DNA from: Rhynchopus euleeides
Lineage: Eukaryota; Euglenozoa; Diplonemea; Diplonemida; Diplonemidae
Direction of reading: 5' to 3'
Length of the DNA stretch: 64,000 nt
NCBI GenBank assembly: GCA_963210315.1
Contig: OY723252.1
Span: forward strand, 1,957,346 to 2,021,345
Under the pieces are notes generated by a model. It made no database searches and had not been told where the DNA came from. It saw nothing but the letters and a program-made list of their open reading frames with translations. How positions within the stretch are numbered: the first letter of the stretch is position 1; each line of letters starts with the position of its first letter. The translations under genes were made by a program, and so were the position numbers. Below, in pieces: positions 54,600 through 64,000 of the stretch.

Positions 54600-55269
54600 T
54601 TTGACGTCGCAAAAAGGCCTCTGGAGGTGCCATGAGGGGGTCTGGTGTGTCGGATAGGGGGTGATATCGGTGTTCTGGGGTGGTTGGTGGGGGTTTTGAC
54701 GGCCGGTACGTCAAAAGAAGTCGATGTTCAAAAATGTGGTGTTTCTCACGCTTTTTAAAGGGCAGATACCCCCCCCCTACCCCCCCCCCCCCCACCCACC
54801 ACCCCACCCCACCCCTCCGCATAACGAGTGAGAAGTCAGCTCTGTGATTCCTTGTTACTTCTACTCCACTACCCCACCGACCCACGCCTCTGAAAAGGAA
54901 ATTGATAGGAACCTCGCCGTGAATCCGGATCGAACACAAAAAGAGTAATATCGTCGGCGTGCGCAATACAGTCAATCGTTTCTTATGGAAAGATCTCCCG
55001 TCCCCCTTCCACACACCTTGTCATGCTCGCATCACCCGTCTGGCCCTCATGTGGGGTCGTCGCTCAGGAAATGTAGAAAAGAGTACCACGTGGCGTCTTG
55101 CATCTGACGAGCTTGCTCTGATTTTGCTTCAGGATTGTAGCATCCGGCGACACGTTGTCAATCATTAAGAAAAAAAGTGAGAACGTGTGAGAGTTGCGTG
55201 TTGTGCGCCCCCACTAAACTGGTTGCAAAGCGACGCAGTTTTTGATACGCAGCGTTGGCACAGTGAATA

Positions 55270-55384
55270 GGGGGGTCTTTTGCTATCCCAAATCTATCGG
55301 CAAAGGTTTGGCGATATTGATCACCTCAAAAGAGGAAAAATTCACCAAAATGCCACTGTTTTTGGCACTGTAGCGAAGACCCCC
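55270..55384. mobile_element. Short foldback element (GGGGGTCTTCGCT family)
   Basis: Ends GGGGGGTCTTTTGCTA and TAGCGAAGACCCCC; related to 38782-38891. Flanking triplets (ATA, AGA) do not match exactly. Confidence 0.6.
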
Positions 55385-55560
55385 AGACAGAGCGACAAGC
55401 TCCTTCTCACCGTGAGGCGTGAAGGGAACATGTCAGAGCTTGGGTGAACAAGGAGACGTGTTTGATGGGGTCCGCCCGAAAAGACGAACCCACTGCAGTT
55501 GTAGAAGGGGTCTGCGGCGTGGCGTCCTGTCAGGGGGTCAGCCACGCCAAAGGCCACATA

Positions 55561-57419
55561 TCAACCAAAATCTGAAAAACCGTATACTTTTTCAAAATTT
55601 TGAGTAAATGGCACCCCGCTACACCTTTTTCAACATTTTTTTTATCGTGTAACGTACGGAATTGGCGCTTTTCAGGACAATAATTTTTCCAAAAAAATAT
55701 TTTTTTTTGGTGGAGAAATTCGGAAAAACTGTTTTTGCCGATATTTTCTTCGGAATTTCACCCCCGCGGATCGCCACAAAAAGACCCGGTTTTTGACGGA
55801 ATTTGAGAGTTGAGCTCCGTAGATTACACCATAAAAAAAATCGGTGAATTTAGTGGAGTAGAGTCCAATTTACTGCTGCCCAACCACTATTACCAACTTT
55901 CCTAAGGAAAATCCCCCCAAAAATCGACCCAAAAATGGGTCCGTCTCAGGGAGGCGTCCGGGCCGGAAACAAGTTTTTTCCGGCCCAAAAATGTGATTCC
56001 TGTGTAGTTTTAGTGAGAACCTTCCCAGGGAAAAAAAATCGGTGACTTTTGCGGTGTATAAGGCCTCCTACACGGGGTCCCAAAGTACACAAAAATAGCC
56101 GAAAATAGCCGAAATCCTGGAGCAATTGAGAAAGTCAGGGGAGAGGTGGGGGCAGTGATCTCGTGCCAGGGCTGGCAGGGGGGGCCGCGGCCCCACCTCC
56201 CTTTTTCTGTAATTTTTGGGGAGGGTGGGCCGCCAGGGGTGGCATGGCCCTACCTCGGCCCTACCTTGGCCCTACCTCAATATTTTCCCCGTCGAATTTT
56301 GCGGATGGGTCAGATTTTGGGGCTTTTGGGTTCGGCCTTGTAGCCGAGTTTTCACGCGCAGCGTATGAAAACCCAACGCCATCATGAGCAGGTGTACCAG
56401 GTGCTGGGGGCTTGGTGGTGCTCATCGAAGCGCACCGTCAGGCACTCATCAGGTCAAGCGAAGGATCATCCCCGCCTGGAATGTGCAACAGCACCAACCG
56501 GTGTGGGGATTAGCCTTCGAGGGATTTTAGGATGTTCACTACCGTGGCCTCCGGCGGCTGGGGGGCTCCGCCCCCCAGACCCCCCTGTAGCCTGTTAGCT
56601 TTGCTGCCGTTCCTGAACACGGCGCGCTGGCAAAGTTACTCGGGATTGCAGTTTTGCAAGTGCTCAATGGCAACCCAAGACCCCCTGACTACTGATTTTT
56701 GGTCCAGCAGGACGATCTAAGGCGGCAGCATCCGATGCCTTTCGAATTGGGGGGAAAACGTTCTGTGGCCCTGTTTGCATCATACTGCGGGAAATCGGAG
56801 TGGGGTTGGGCTGCACTTTTTCCCCTGCGGAGCGAGCTCGGCCCACCCTGTGCCCTACCTCTTTTTTGGTTTGCCCGACCCCCAGCGAGACCACTGGGTG
56901 GGGGGCCTTCAGGCCATTCTGCACTGCCCGGGGAAGCAGGGTGATGTTGGTGACATTCCATGAACTCTTGCATTTGAAGCAGGCCATGTTTGTGTTTCAC
57001 ATGATTCAGAGTTTTCCTGTGCATGGAAGGTGGTGGATTCGCAGGCAATAAGAAGCAAAAAAAGCACTGTACAAAAGCCTACCAAGGGGGGTGAGAACTG
57101 CATCTGGGAGTAAATTGTCTTCCACTACACCTTTTTCCCCGATTCTGGCCGCATTTGATTCCGTTGCTACCATAGCTTTCCGAGATTTTTTGAAATTTTT
57201 TTTCCCGGCCAACCTCACCAGTCAAATTGGGATGCGCATCCGCATCCCAATTTGAACCCAACATACTGCATTTCCGGAACTCGAAACAGGGCGGAATTGA
57301 CTGCTAGGTATACCGCGGAATTCACGGTGGGGTCACAACTCAAAATTGTCAAAAAAATGTACAAATTGCTGCTGCCCAAGTAAACGACTAAAGTATACGG
57401 TTTTTCAGATTTTGGTTGA
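55561..57419. mobile_element. 1.86-kb TA-type element with about 30-bp inverted ends
   Basis: TCAACCAAAATCTGAAAAAC at 55561 is matched by its complement ending at 57419; pairing extends through CGTATACTTT. TA borders both ends (55559-55560 and 57420-57421), a Tc1/mariner-type duplication. No transposase: frames inside are short and overlap. One GC element copy (56531-56588) lies within. It sits only 5 bp from the MITE at 57427. The CCGTATAC string inside its ends is shared with that MITE. Confidence 0.85.
56531..56588 (+). repeat. Dispersed GC element with GGGGGGCTCCGCCCCCC hairpin
   Basis: The best copy of the five: GATGTTCACTACCGTGGCCT, CCGGCGGCT, a perfect 7-bp stem with a short loop, then GACCCCCCTG. 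Confidence 0.8.
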
Positions 57420-57426
57420 TATATTA

Positions 57427-57771
57427 CCGTATACGTAAATATTATGGAACGTAAATATTATGGAACGGGCCCATTTTTGGCCGGTCCGTTCCATAATATT
57501 TACGTTCCAAAATATTTACAGGGCCAGTTGGGGACTCGGTGGTGAGGACGGCTTGCGTCAGGAATCGCGCGAAAAGTGCACGAGTAGGTCCCGTCAGGGA
57601 CTCTGCATGCCGTCCGATCACCTGGTCCAAGTCCCCGAGTCGCAGAAAGCCCTGTAAATATTATGGAACGAAAAAAATCTGGAACGCCAACCCACCAGCG
57701 TTCCAAAATATTTACGTTCCATAATATTTACGTTCCATAATATTTACGTTCCAAAATATTTACGTATACGG
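57427..57771. mobile_element. Intact 345-bp TA-type MITE (CCGTATACG family)
   Basis: CCGTATACGTAAATATTATG and its complement form the ends, flanked by TA at 57425-57426 and 57772-57773. Arms are tandem GGAACGTAAATATT words; the unique core (about 57520-57655) is the complement of 25755-25915. No coding; presumably moved by a TA-specific DDE transposase. Confidence 0.9.
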
Positions 57772-57773
57772 TA

Positions 57774-58858
57774 TATTCTTCGCTTGTTGTGGAGCGCGGA
57801 GACGCAGCGAAGTCGCGGGGGGAGGGGAGGGGGATGAGTCGAGATTTACGGTTTGTGCGACTGAAGCTAAATGATCAACACCTGAAGTACCGCTTCACAG
57901 GGGCTCAAAACTGCACTGTTAGGAGACACAAAAAAGTGCGTGCTGAAGAATGAAGGAACAGAACTCTGGATGGTGTGAAAACGGGAACAAGCTCTGATCC
58001 AGTTCTGAGCCTTGTCTGCGGGTGGGGATGGGGAGGGGCAGTATTTTGGGGGGGGGGGGGTTTTTTTGACCAGCCGAAACCAGCCAGCAGTCTATCTTTT
58101 TACGAATTTGTCATTCTTTGCTGACAAACACACGACTTTCGCATGGGAAGGTGCCAATTCGGTTCTGCCGACCTGTTTGCCCTGCGCACCGCACATCCCT
58201 CTGCACCAGGCGAGAGGGGTGGGGTTTGCGAGAGAGAGAGATCGAGGAAAGCGTCACCGCATCGTCCGGCGTGGGTAGGGCAAGGGAGGCAGAACAGAAG
58301 TTGGCATCCTTTTGCTTCTTTCTTCCATATTTTTTTTTTGCACTTGCTGGTCGGGTCGTTCCTGCCTTCCAGTGGGAAGGGGTACGACACACCCTCCCAC
58401 CGAACAGCAGCCTCTTCCTGCCGAGGGATAGACTTTTGTGTCGCAGTGCATTCCACGGCACCGGGCAGAGGCTTCCCTGTGTCCCAAGTCATCTTTGTCA
58501 TGCCCAGTCCAGTGACTAGAGGCTGCGGCCAGGGTGTCCTCAGGAGAACGCCTTGTGTGGTATCAGGACAGGGAAGGAAAGTAGAGTTCTCTTCGGGTGG
58601 TTGGAACGAACATGGGCATCTCTGAAGAGGATGTGTCAGTAGTCTGTATCCGTTGTGCTGTGCCCGAGCCAGCGCTCGTTCTCAGTTGTCTGTGTGGTGT
58701 ATTACTGGTGTCGTGTTCTGCGAGTGCAGCAGTCAAGGTGCCAGCCGTGCAAGGCAGAGCCTCGCGTAGAGTTAGGACGCACCCCTCCGTCGCCCGAATG
58801 CATGTCTTTGCAGTGAATTGTGCCTGGCTGTGACTGCAATGCACCACCACCCACAGGC
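57774..58858. other. Intergenic upstream of the Pro-Thr membrane protein gene
   Basis: No supported gene. A G-run lies at 58050-58061. ACCCACAG directly before ATG 58859 is a possible trans-splice acceptor. Frames at 58118-58519 and 58597-58833 lack recognisable domains. Confidence 0.5.
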
Positions 58859-61800
58859 ATGCGGGGTCTAGGCTATGTTGTCGGTGCCCTGTTGTGTGCA
58901 ACAGCAGGGCGTGTTGCAGCTGTCTGCCCAGCGGTGCAGCGGCATGAGGCGGTGTTAGGGCGTGACGCAGAGGTCCTGGCCCCGACCGTACCAGGGTGCT
59001 TCACGCTGCCCCCGCTGCCGCCTCCGCCTACGCCTCCAAAGATGACATTGCCACCTCTACCACCACCTCCTCCTCCACCTCCACCACCGCCGCCGCCGCC
59101 GCCGCCGCCACCACCACCTCCTCCACCGCCGCCACCACCACCGCCGCCACCGCCGCCGCCGCCACCGACACCTCCACCACCAACACCGGCACCACCAACA
59201 CCAGCACCACCAACACCCGCGCCTCCAACACTGGCACCGCCGACACCGGCGCCACCGACACCGGCACCTCCAACGCCTGCGCCGCCGACACCTTCACCAC
59301 CAACACCTGCTCCTCCAACACCGGCACCTCCAACACCGGCGCCACCAACACCGGCACCTCCAACACCTTCACCTCCAACGCCAGCGCCACCGACACCTGC
59401 GCCTCCAACACCGGCACCTCCAACGCCTGCGCCAGCGACACCTTCACCACCAACACCTGCACCTCCGACACCGGCACCACCAACACCGGCACCTCCAACG
59501 CCCGCGCCACAGACACCTGCGCCTCCAACACTGGCGCCACCGACACCTTCACCTCCAACGCCGGCACCGCCGACACCTTCACCACCAACACCGGCGCCTC
59601 CAACACCAGCACCGCCGACGCCTTCACCTCCGACGCCCGCACCGCTAACACCGGCGCCTCCAACACCTTCACCGCCGACACCTGCACCGCCAACACCGGC
59701 CCCACCGACGCCTTCGCCTCCAACACCTGCACCTCTAACGCCCACGCCACCAACGCCTGCGCCTCCGACACCTTCACCGCCGACACCTGCACCACCGACA
59801 CCGTCGCCACCAACACCTGCACCTCCGACACCATCGCCACCAACGCCTTCACCGCCGACGTCCGCTCCGCCAACACCGTCACCACCAACACCTGCGCCCG
59901 CGACACCCGCACCTCCCACACCTGCACCGCTGACAGGCGCGCCACCAACACCTGCACCGCCGACACCGGCACCACCAACACCTGCCCCGCCGACACCTGC
60001 TCCGCGAACACCTGCACCGCCGACACTTTCACCCCCGACACCGGCACCCCCGACCGAGACACCCGACACCCTGCCCCCACCCACGCTGCCGCCCACAACC
60101 CAGCCGGCCACTGTGCCCACACCCACACCAGTGACTGCAGAGGAGGTGCTGCGCGAGGTTGCGGTGACAGTGACCGCACTGTCCTCTGAAGGGGTGCAGG
60201 CAGGTGGCAGTGCGCTGGTGGTGGGGTTGGGCAGCCTCCGGATTGCCACACCACCGCAGGAGGTGCTGCTGGTGCTTGTGACATGGCCTGGCGGCAGCAC
60301 CCTCCTGCCGGGGGCACCGACAGATGCCCGCCGCGTTGCCACGTGCGACGAGGGGCCGTGCGTCACTGTGGTATGGCCGCCGTTGCTGCCCGCAACCCAC
60401 CCACACCCACCCCTGCAGAGCACCAATGTGAAACCGGAGGACTCTAAGTTTGGGGTCGCATCGCGTTCTGTCGCAAACTCGGAGTTCATCTCCGCAAGGG
60501 TATGGCCAGCTGCGCCGCACTGTTCCACCCCCACACCACCACACCACACCAACCCACACCCGCTTCAGGCACCGTCGAGCAACGAGGTTGTTGTGGACAT
60601 GCAGGACCCGGAGTTCCGTGCGTATGCACCGCACAGTGAGGAGATTACCATTGGGATACATTCGAAATACTTGGACGAGCAGGCTGTGGGGCTTGTGTGC
60701 AACGAGACAGGGGGGGGCGCTGCCCCTGCCTCACTGACGTGCGACTGCGCAGCGCAGCAGTGCCGCACGCAGAAGATCAAGCTGCAGTCGCAGCCCAACG
60801 AGCTCCCTAACAGCGAGGAGGTTGTTGAGCAGAAGCAGGCCGCCACCGCTGCCATCGCGAGTGTTGTCGGCGTCGGTGCCCTCGTGGGTGGCGGTGCTCT
60901 CGCCCCGTCAACAGGTATGGCACCCCAGATAGGCCTCCCCCTTAGGAGGGTGTTCATGATTCCTTGGATCCGGCAATCTTTTCAGGAAACGAGGTTTATC
61001 GTGCCGTGATGCGAATTACTCTCACATACAGAGGAAAGGGGGGAACACATCACACCATCACACCATCACACCACCACCACAGGTGGGTCTCTCGCACGTC
61101 TCTCCGTGCTGACGCAGCTGTGCCCCAGCGAAGGCCCCACGAAGCTGGACCGCACCCTCAACCCTCTGGGGCTTGAGTTGGGGGACGACCCAGACCTCCT
61201 GCAGGTCAACGGGGCCATCGTCGGCAGCATCGTGGTGCAGGGCGCGCTGCTCTTCATCTGCCTCGCAGCCTCCGCCATCATGTCTGTGCGCCTCCGGCTG
61301 GACAGGGTGAAGGGTCGCTCCATCGAGCCGCTGCTGGAAAGCAACCCGTCGCCCTATGCAAAGCCTGTTGTCCACATCATCAACTCGCGTGTCACAAGCC
61401 ACGACAAGGTTTACCTGATGGCCCGTGCACGCTTCGGCTGGGTCCTGCTCCCTGCGACATTCCTCTACGGAGGCGCCTCGCTGGCATGCGTTTCCGCCAT
61501 CATGTACTCCACGCCGTTCTACAAGTTTCTGGGCCTTGCCGACCTGGCCGTATTCCTGGTTGGCATCCCCCTCTACGCAGCGTACGTCGCACGCGGCTGC
61601 ACAGAGTACGCCCTGCACGCCCCCATCACTCCCGACGAGGGCCCACAGGAGGGCGACGATGCCCCCACTCCACGCAGGTGCCACCACGTGCTCTTCTGGG
61701 GCAGCTCGGAGTGGTCCCCGAACCCTGCCCGGGAGAATTCGGTGGCGTGGTTTGAGCTCAACCACCTCTTCTTCGACGGATACAAGCAGGGCGCGCGGTA

Positions 61801-64000
61801 TTGGATGGTGGTGGAGCTGGGGCTCACGTTCCTCCTGGGTGCCATCGGGGCGTGGAGCCCGCCGAGCAACGGCAGCTGCTGGGTGAAGGCTGCGGCGACG
61901 GAATCCATCCTGGTGGCGTACGCCATCGCGCTGATCGCCCTCCGCCCCTACCTCACGATTTTCGAAAATGTCGTCGAGACCCTGGTCGTCGTGGCGGAGG
62001 CTGCGATGATGGGGTGCATCCTCGTCGCAATGAACTCCGACAAGCCATCCGAATACTGGACTGCAAAATACGCCGGATTCGCAGCACTCGGCGTGATATA
62101 CCTCATCTCTGTCAAAGCCATCATCGACCTCCTCCTCTTCTTCATCGACGAACACGGCGTGTGGAAGGATCTGCACGCACAGCAAGCCGAGGGTGTGTCG
62201 TCCACCTTTCTGGGCCACATGCTGTGCTGTGGGTCCAGCATGTCCGACGCGCGCTACACCGACTACGTCGCAAAGAAGCAATGTGTCGGGCTGGACGGGA
62301 GGGAGTCCGCCAGCGACACGCCTCTCTGCGACGAGGACATCATCTCCTTCTATGCGCCCAGCGCGTCCAACTCGTGCAGCTCCCACCAGGGTGCCCGCCA
62401 CCTCGACCAGAGCTGTAGCGCGGAGAAGCCACCGCGCCACCTGTCGATCTACAGCACATCGGGCTGGGCAGGCAGTGGTGAGTTCACCCTGCAGGAAGCC
62501 ATGCCACCACAGCCGCTCTCGCCACACCAACACCTGCGTGAGCTGTCCGTCCGCAGCGGCGGACGGGGGGGCGGCGCGGAGACGCCTCCACCACTCACGC
62601 CGCCTACACCGTCACCACCAACGCCGGCGCCTCCGACACCAGCACCACCGACACCGGCGCCTCCAACACCTGCACCGCCGACGCCGGCGCCGCCAACACC
62701 TGCGCCACCGACACCAGCACCGCCGACACCGGCGCCTCCGACACCTGCACCGCCGACTCCTGCACCACCAACACCGGCGCCTCTGACACCTGCACCGCCG
62801 ACACCTGCACCACCAACACCTGCACCGCCGACGCCGGCGCCGCCAACACCTGCGCCACCGACACCAGCACCGCCGACACCTTCACCACCAACACCTGCGC
62901 CGCCGACACCGTCACCACCAACGCCGGCGCCTCCGACACCTGCTCCGCCGACTCCTGCACCACCAACACCGGCGCCTCCGACACCTGCACCGCCGACGCC
63001 TGCGCCTCCAACGCTTGCGCCTCCGACACCGTCACCGCCGACGCCTGCCCCATCGACACCTTCACCGCCAACACCCTCGCCTCCAACGCCTTCACCACCG
63101 ACGCCTGCGCCTCCAACACCGTCACCGCCGACTCCTGCACCACCAACGCTGGCGCCTCCGACACCTGCGCCTCCAACACCTTCACCTCCGACACCGGCGC
63201 CACCTACGCCTGCGCCACCAACGCCTGCACCGCCAACACCGTCACCGCCGACGCCTGCACCACCTACACCGGCACCTCCAACGCCGGCGCCGCCGACACC
63301 TGCGCCTCCAACACCCTCACCACCAACGCCTGCTCCACCTACACCGTCGCCTCCAACCCCAGCGCCACCGACGCCTTCACCTCCAACACCTGCACCGCCG
63401 ACGCCTGCACCACCTACACCGGCACCACCAACGCCTGCACCTCCAACGCCAGCGCCACCGACGCCCTCACCGCCAACACCCTCGCCACCAACGCCTGCGC
63501 CGCCGACACCGGCGCCACCAACGCCTGTGCCCCGCACACCAACCCCCCCCTACCCTGTGCTTGCTGGCTATGCCACTGCCCGTGATGACAGCGAAGCCGC
63601 CGATGTGGCGCAGCTCGACCTCGACGTGCTCTCGATGGAACAGCTGGCGGGCAGCAAGCAGTGGGACAGCGCACAGCACCTCTATGCGGAGGGACGCAGC
63701 GCCTATGTGGGCGGCACCCTCCTGAGCCTGCAGGACGCTGCCCGCCCTGACCCCGACGCAGGCGACACGATGCGCCGCTACGTGGCTTACTGGGGCCCAG
63801 ACGGCTTTGCCGACCCATTCATCTCCAGCGCTCTCAACGGCACTGATACCTTCAGCCGCGCCTCTGACACTGTCCGCGCCCGCGCCTTATCCGCCTGCCT
63901 CGAGACGCACAGCCCCTGGGTGGCTGTGGTGCGTGAGGTGGAAGCAGCGGGCGGCACATGCCTGAAGCAGGACGCAGCCCTCCGCAGGCTGGACCAGGCG
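58859..64000 (+). CDS. Polytopic membrane protein with two Pro-Thr arrays (3' truncated by window)
   Basis: Exons 58859-60370, 60419-60499, 60569-60914 and 61083 to the edge give at least 1619 residues. Introns are 48, 69 and 168 nt, all GTATGG...CAG. Residues 1-22 are a signal peptide ([17 protein letters not shown]). 48-417 are a PPTPAPPTP array, which suggests a rigid glycosylated stalk. Then come an unrecognised Cys-containing ectodomain (to about 625), a Gly-rich hydrophobic segment (626-645) and seven further membrane segments near 690, 763, 798, 887, 917, 943 and 980. A second Pro-Thr array spans about 1146-1467, followed by an unrecognised domain ([19 protein letters not shown]). Large surface proteins of this build occur in free-living euglenozoans, to my recollection. 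Function unknown; no catalytic motif seen. Confidence 0.8.
59025..60060 (+). repeat. First Pro-Thr coding array
   Basis: Short units of CCNACNCC codons encode polyproline, then [14 protein letters not shown]. Third positions vary freely while Pro and Thr are kept, so the protein sequence is selected. The opposite strand reads Gly/Val/Ala strings and is not a gene. Confidence 0.9.
62583..63545 (+). repeat. Second Pro-Thr coding array
   Basis: The same PPTPAPPTP pattern in the same frame, after the membrane segments. Topologically it lies on the C-terminal side, separated from the first array by about eight hydrophobic segments. Confidence 0.9.

Larger units (their letters stand above)
53626..55560. 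other. Gene-free stretch with inverted repeats
   Basis: No gene recognised. It contains a foldback pair (53790-53816 and 54574-54599), several GGATATCCC-type palindromes (53890-54050; similar words at about 43749-43790), C-runs at 54771-54794 and one small foldback element (55270-55384). Confidence 0.5.

Noticed and set aside
58873..60552. Gly/Val/Ala-rich 559-codon frame antisense to the Pro-Thr array
   Set aside because: It mirrors the Pro-Thr codons; splice sites, signal peptide and membrane segments support the + strand.
1..64000. tRNA, rRNA and spliced-leader genes
   Set aside because: No convincing tRNA box pair, rRNA segment or spliced-leader repeat was recognised by eye; a covariance search would be decisive.

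Overview
The window is a gene-poor, transposon-dense stretch of a nuclear eukaryotic (protist) genome. Three observations suggest a euglenozoan, perhaps a diplonemid-like lineage rather than a compact trypanosomatid. (1) The NEK kinase at 11737-14124 has the wording of kinetoplastid NEK kinases in its catalytic core and a possible PH-like tail. (2) All seven host-like reading frames are on the + strand, while both transposase genes are on the - strand. (3) Coding DNA is GC-rich, and the few cis-introns are short and begin GTATG. The species cannot be named, and I recognised no spliced leader, rRNA or tRNA.

Layout. 1-867: dispersed repeats and C-runs. 870-4999: an AT-rich foldback element (TA target duplication) invaded by a complete pogo/Tigger-like DDE transposon (1382-4818, transposase on the - strand). 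5029-8966: short foldback elements, a non-autonomous hAT element (5430-6404, perfect 8-bp duplication) and dispersed repeats. 9284-14124: a repeat-containing reading frame, a small one-TM protein and the NEK kinase. 16544-21500: a 5-kb module with two hairpin-bearing minisatellites. 23567-26002: a TA-type MITE split by a 2.1-kb element with a TAA duplication. 26892-28071: a second hAT derivative. 28564-30774: a frameshifted jacalin-type lectin gene and a secreted At4g14100-like protein. 31581-37084: a five-exon, about 1570-residue adhesin-like protein (signal peptide, Thr/Ser stalk, F5/8-type domain, 15 EGF-like modules, one TM). 37085-43436: no gene, a cluster of small foldback elements.

43437-53623: a three-level nest. 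An outer TA element contains an autonomous hAT transposon (44372-53572, transposase 50216-53116), whose left end is interrupted by a second, nearly identical copy of the 5-kb module. 53624-58858: inverted-repeat elements, including 55561-57419 and 57427-57771, both with TA duplications. 58859 to the right edge: the first four exons of a polytopic membrane protein with two long Pro-Thr arrays.

The host genes have a cell-surface flavour (lectin, secreted protein, EGF adhesin, Pro-Thr membrane protein) plus one kinase. Nothing shows that they act together. The clearest biology is the layered transposon history: matched ends and target duplications identify autonomous elements, their deletion derivatives and the order of insertion. 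The least explained items are the duplicated 5-kb module with arrays of TGCCC-GAG-GGGCA hairpins and a roughly 50-nt recurrent motif that may fold.
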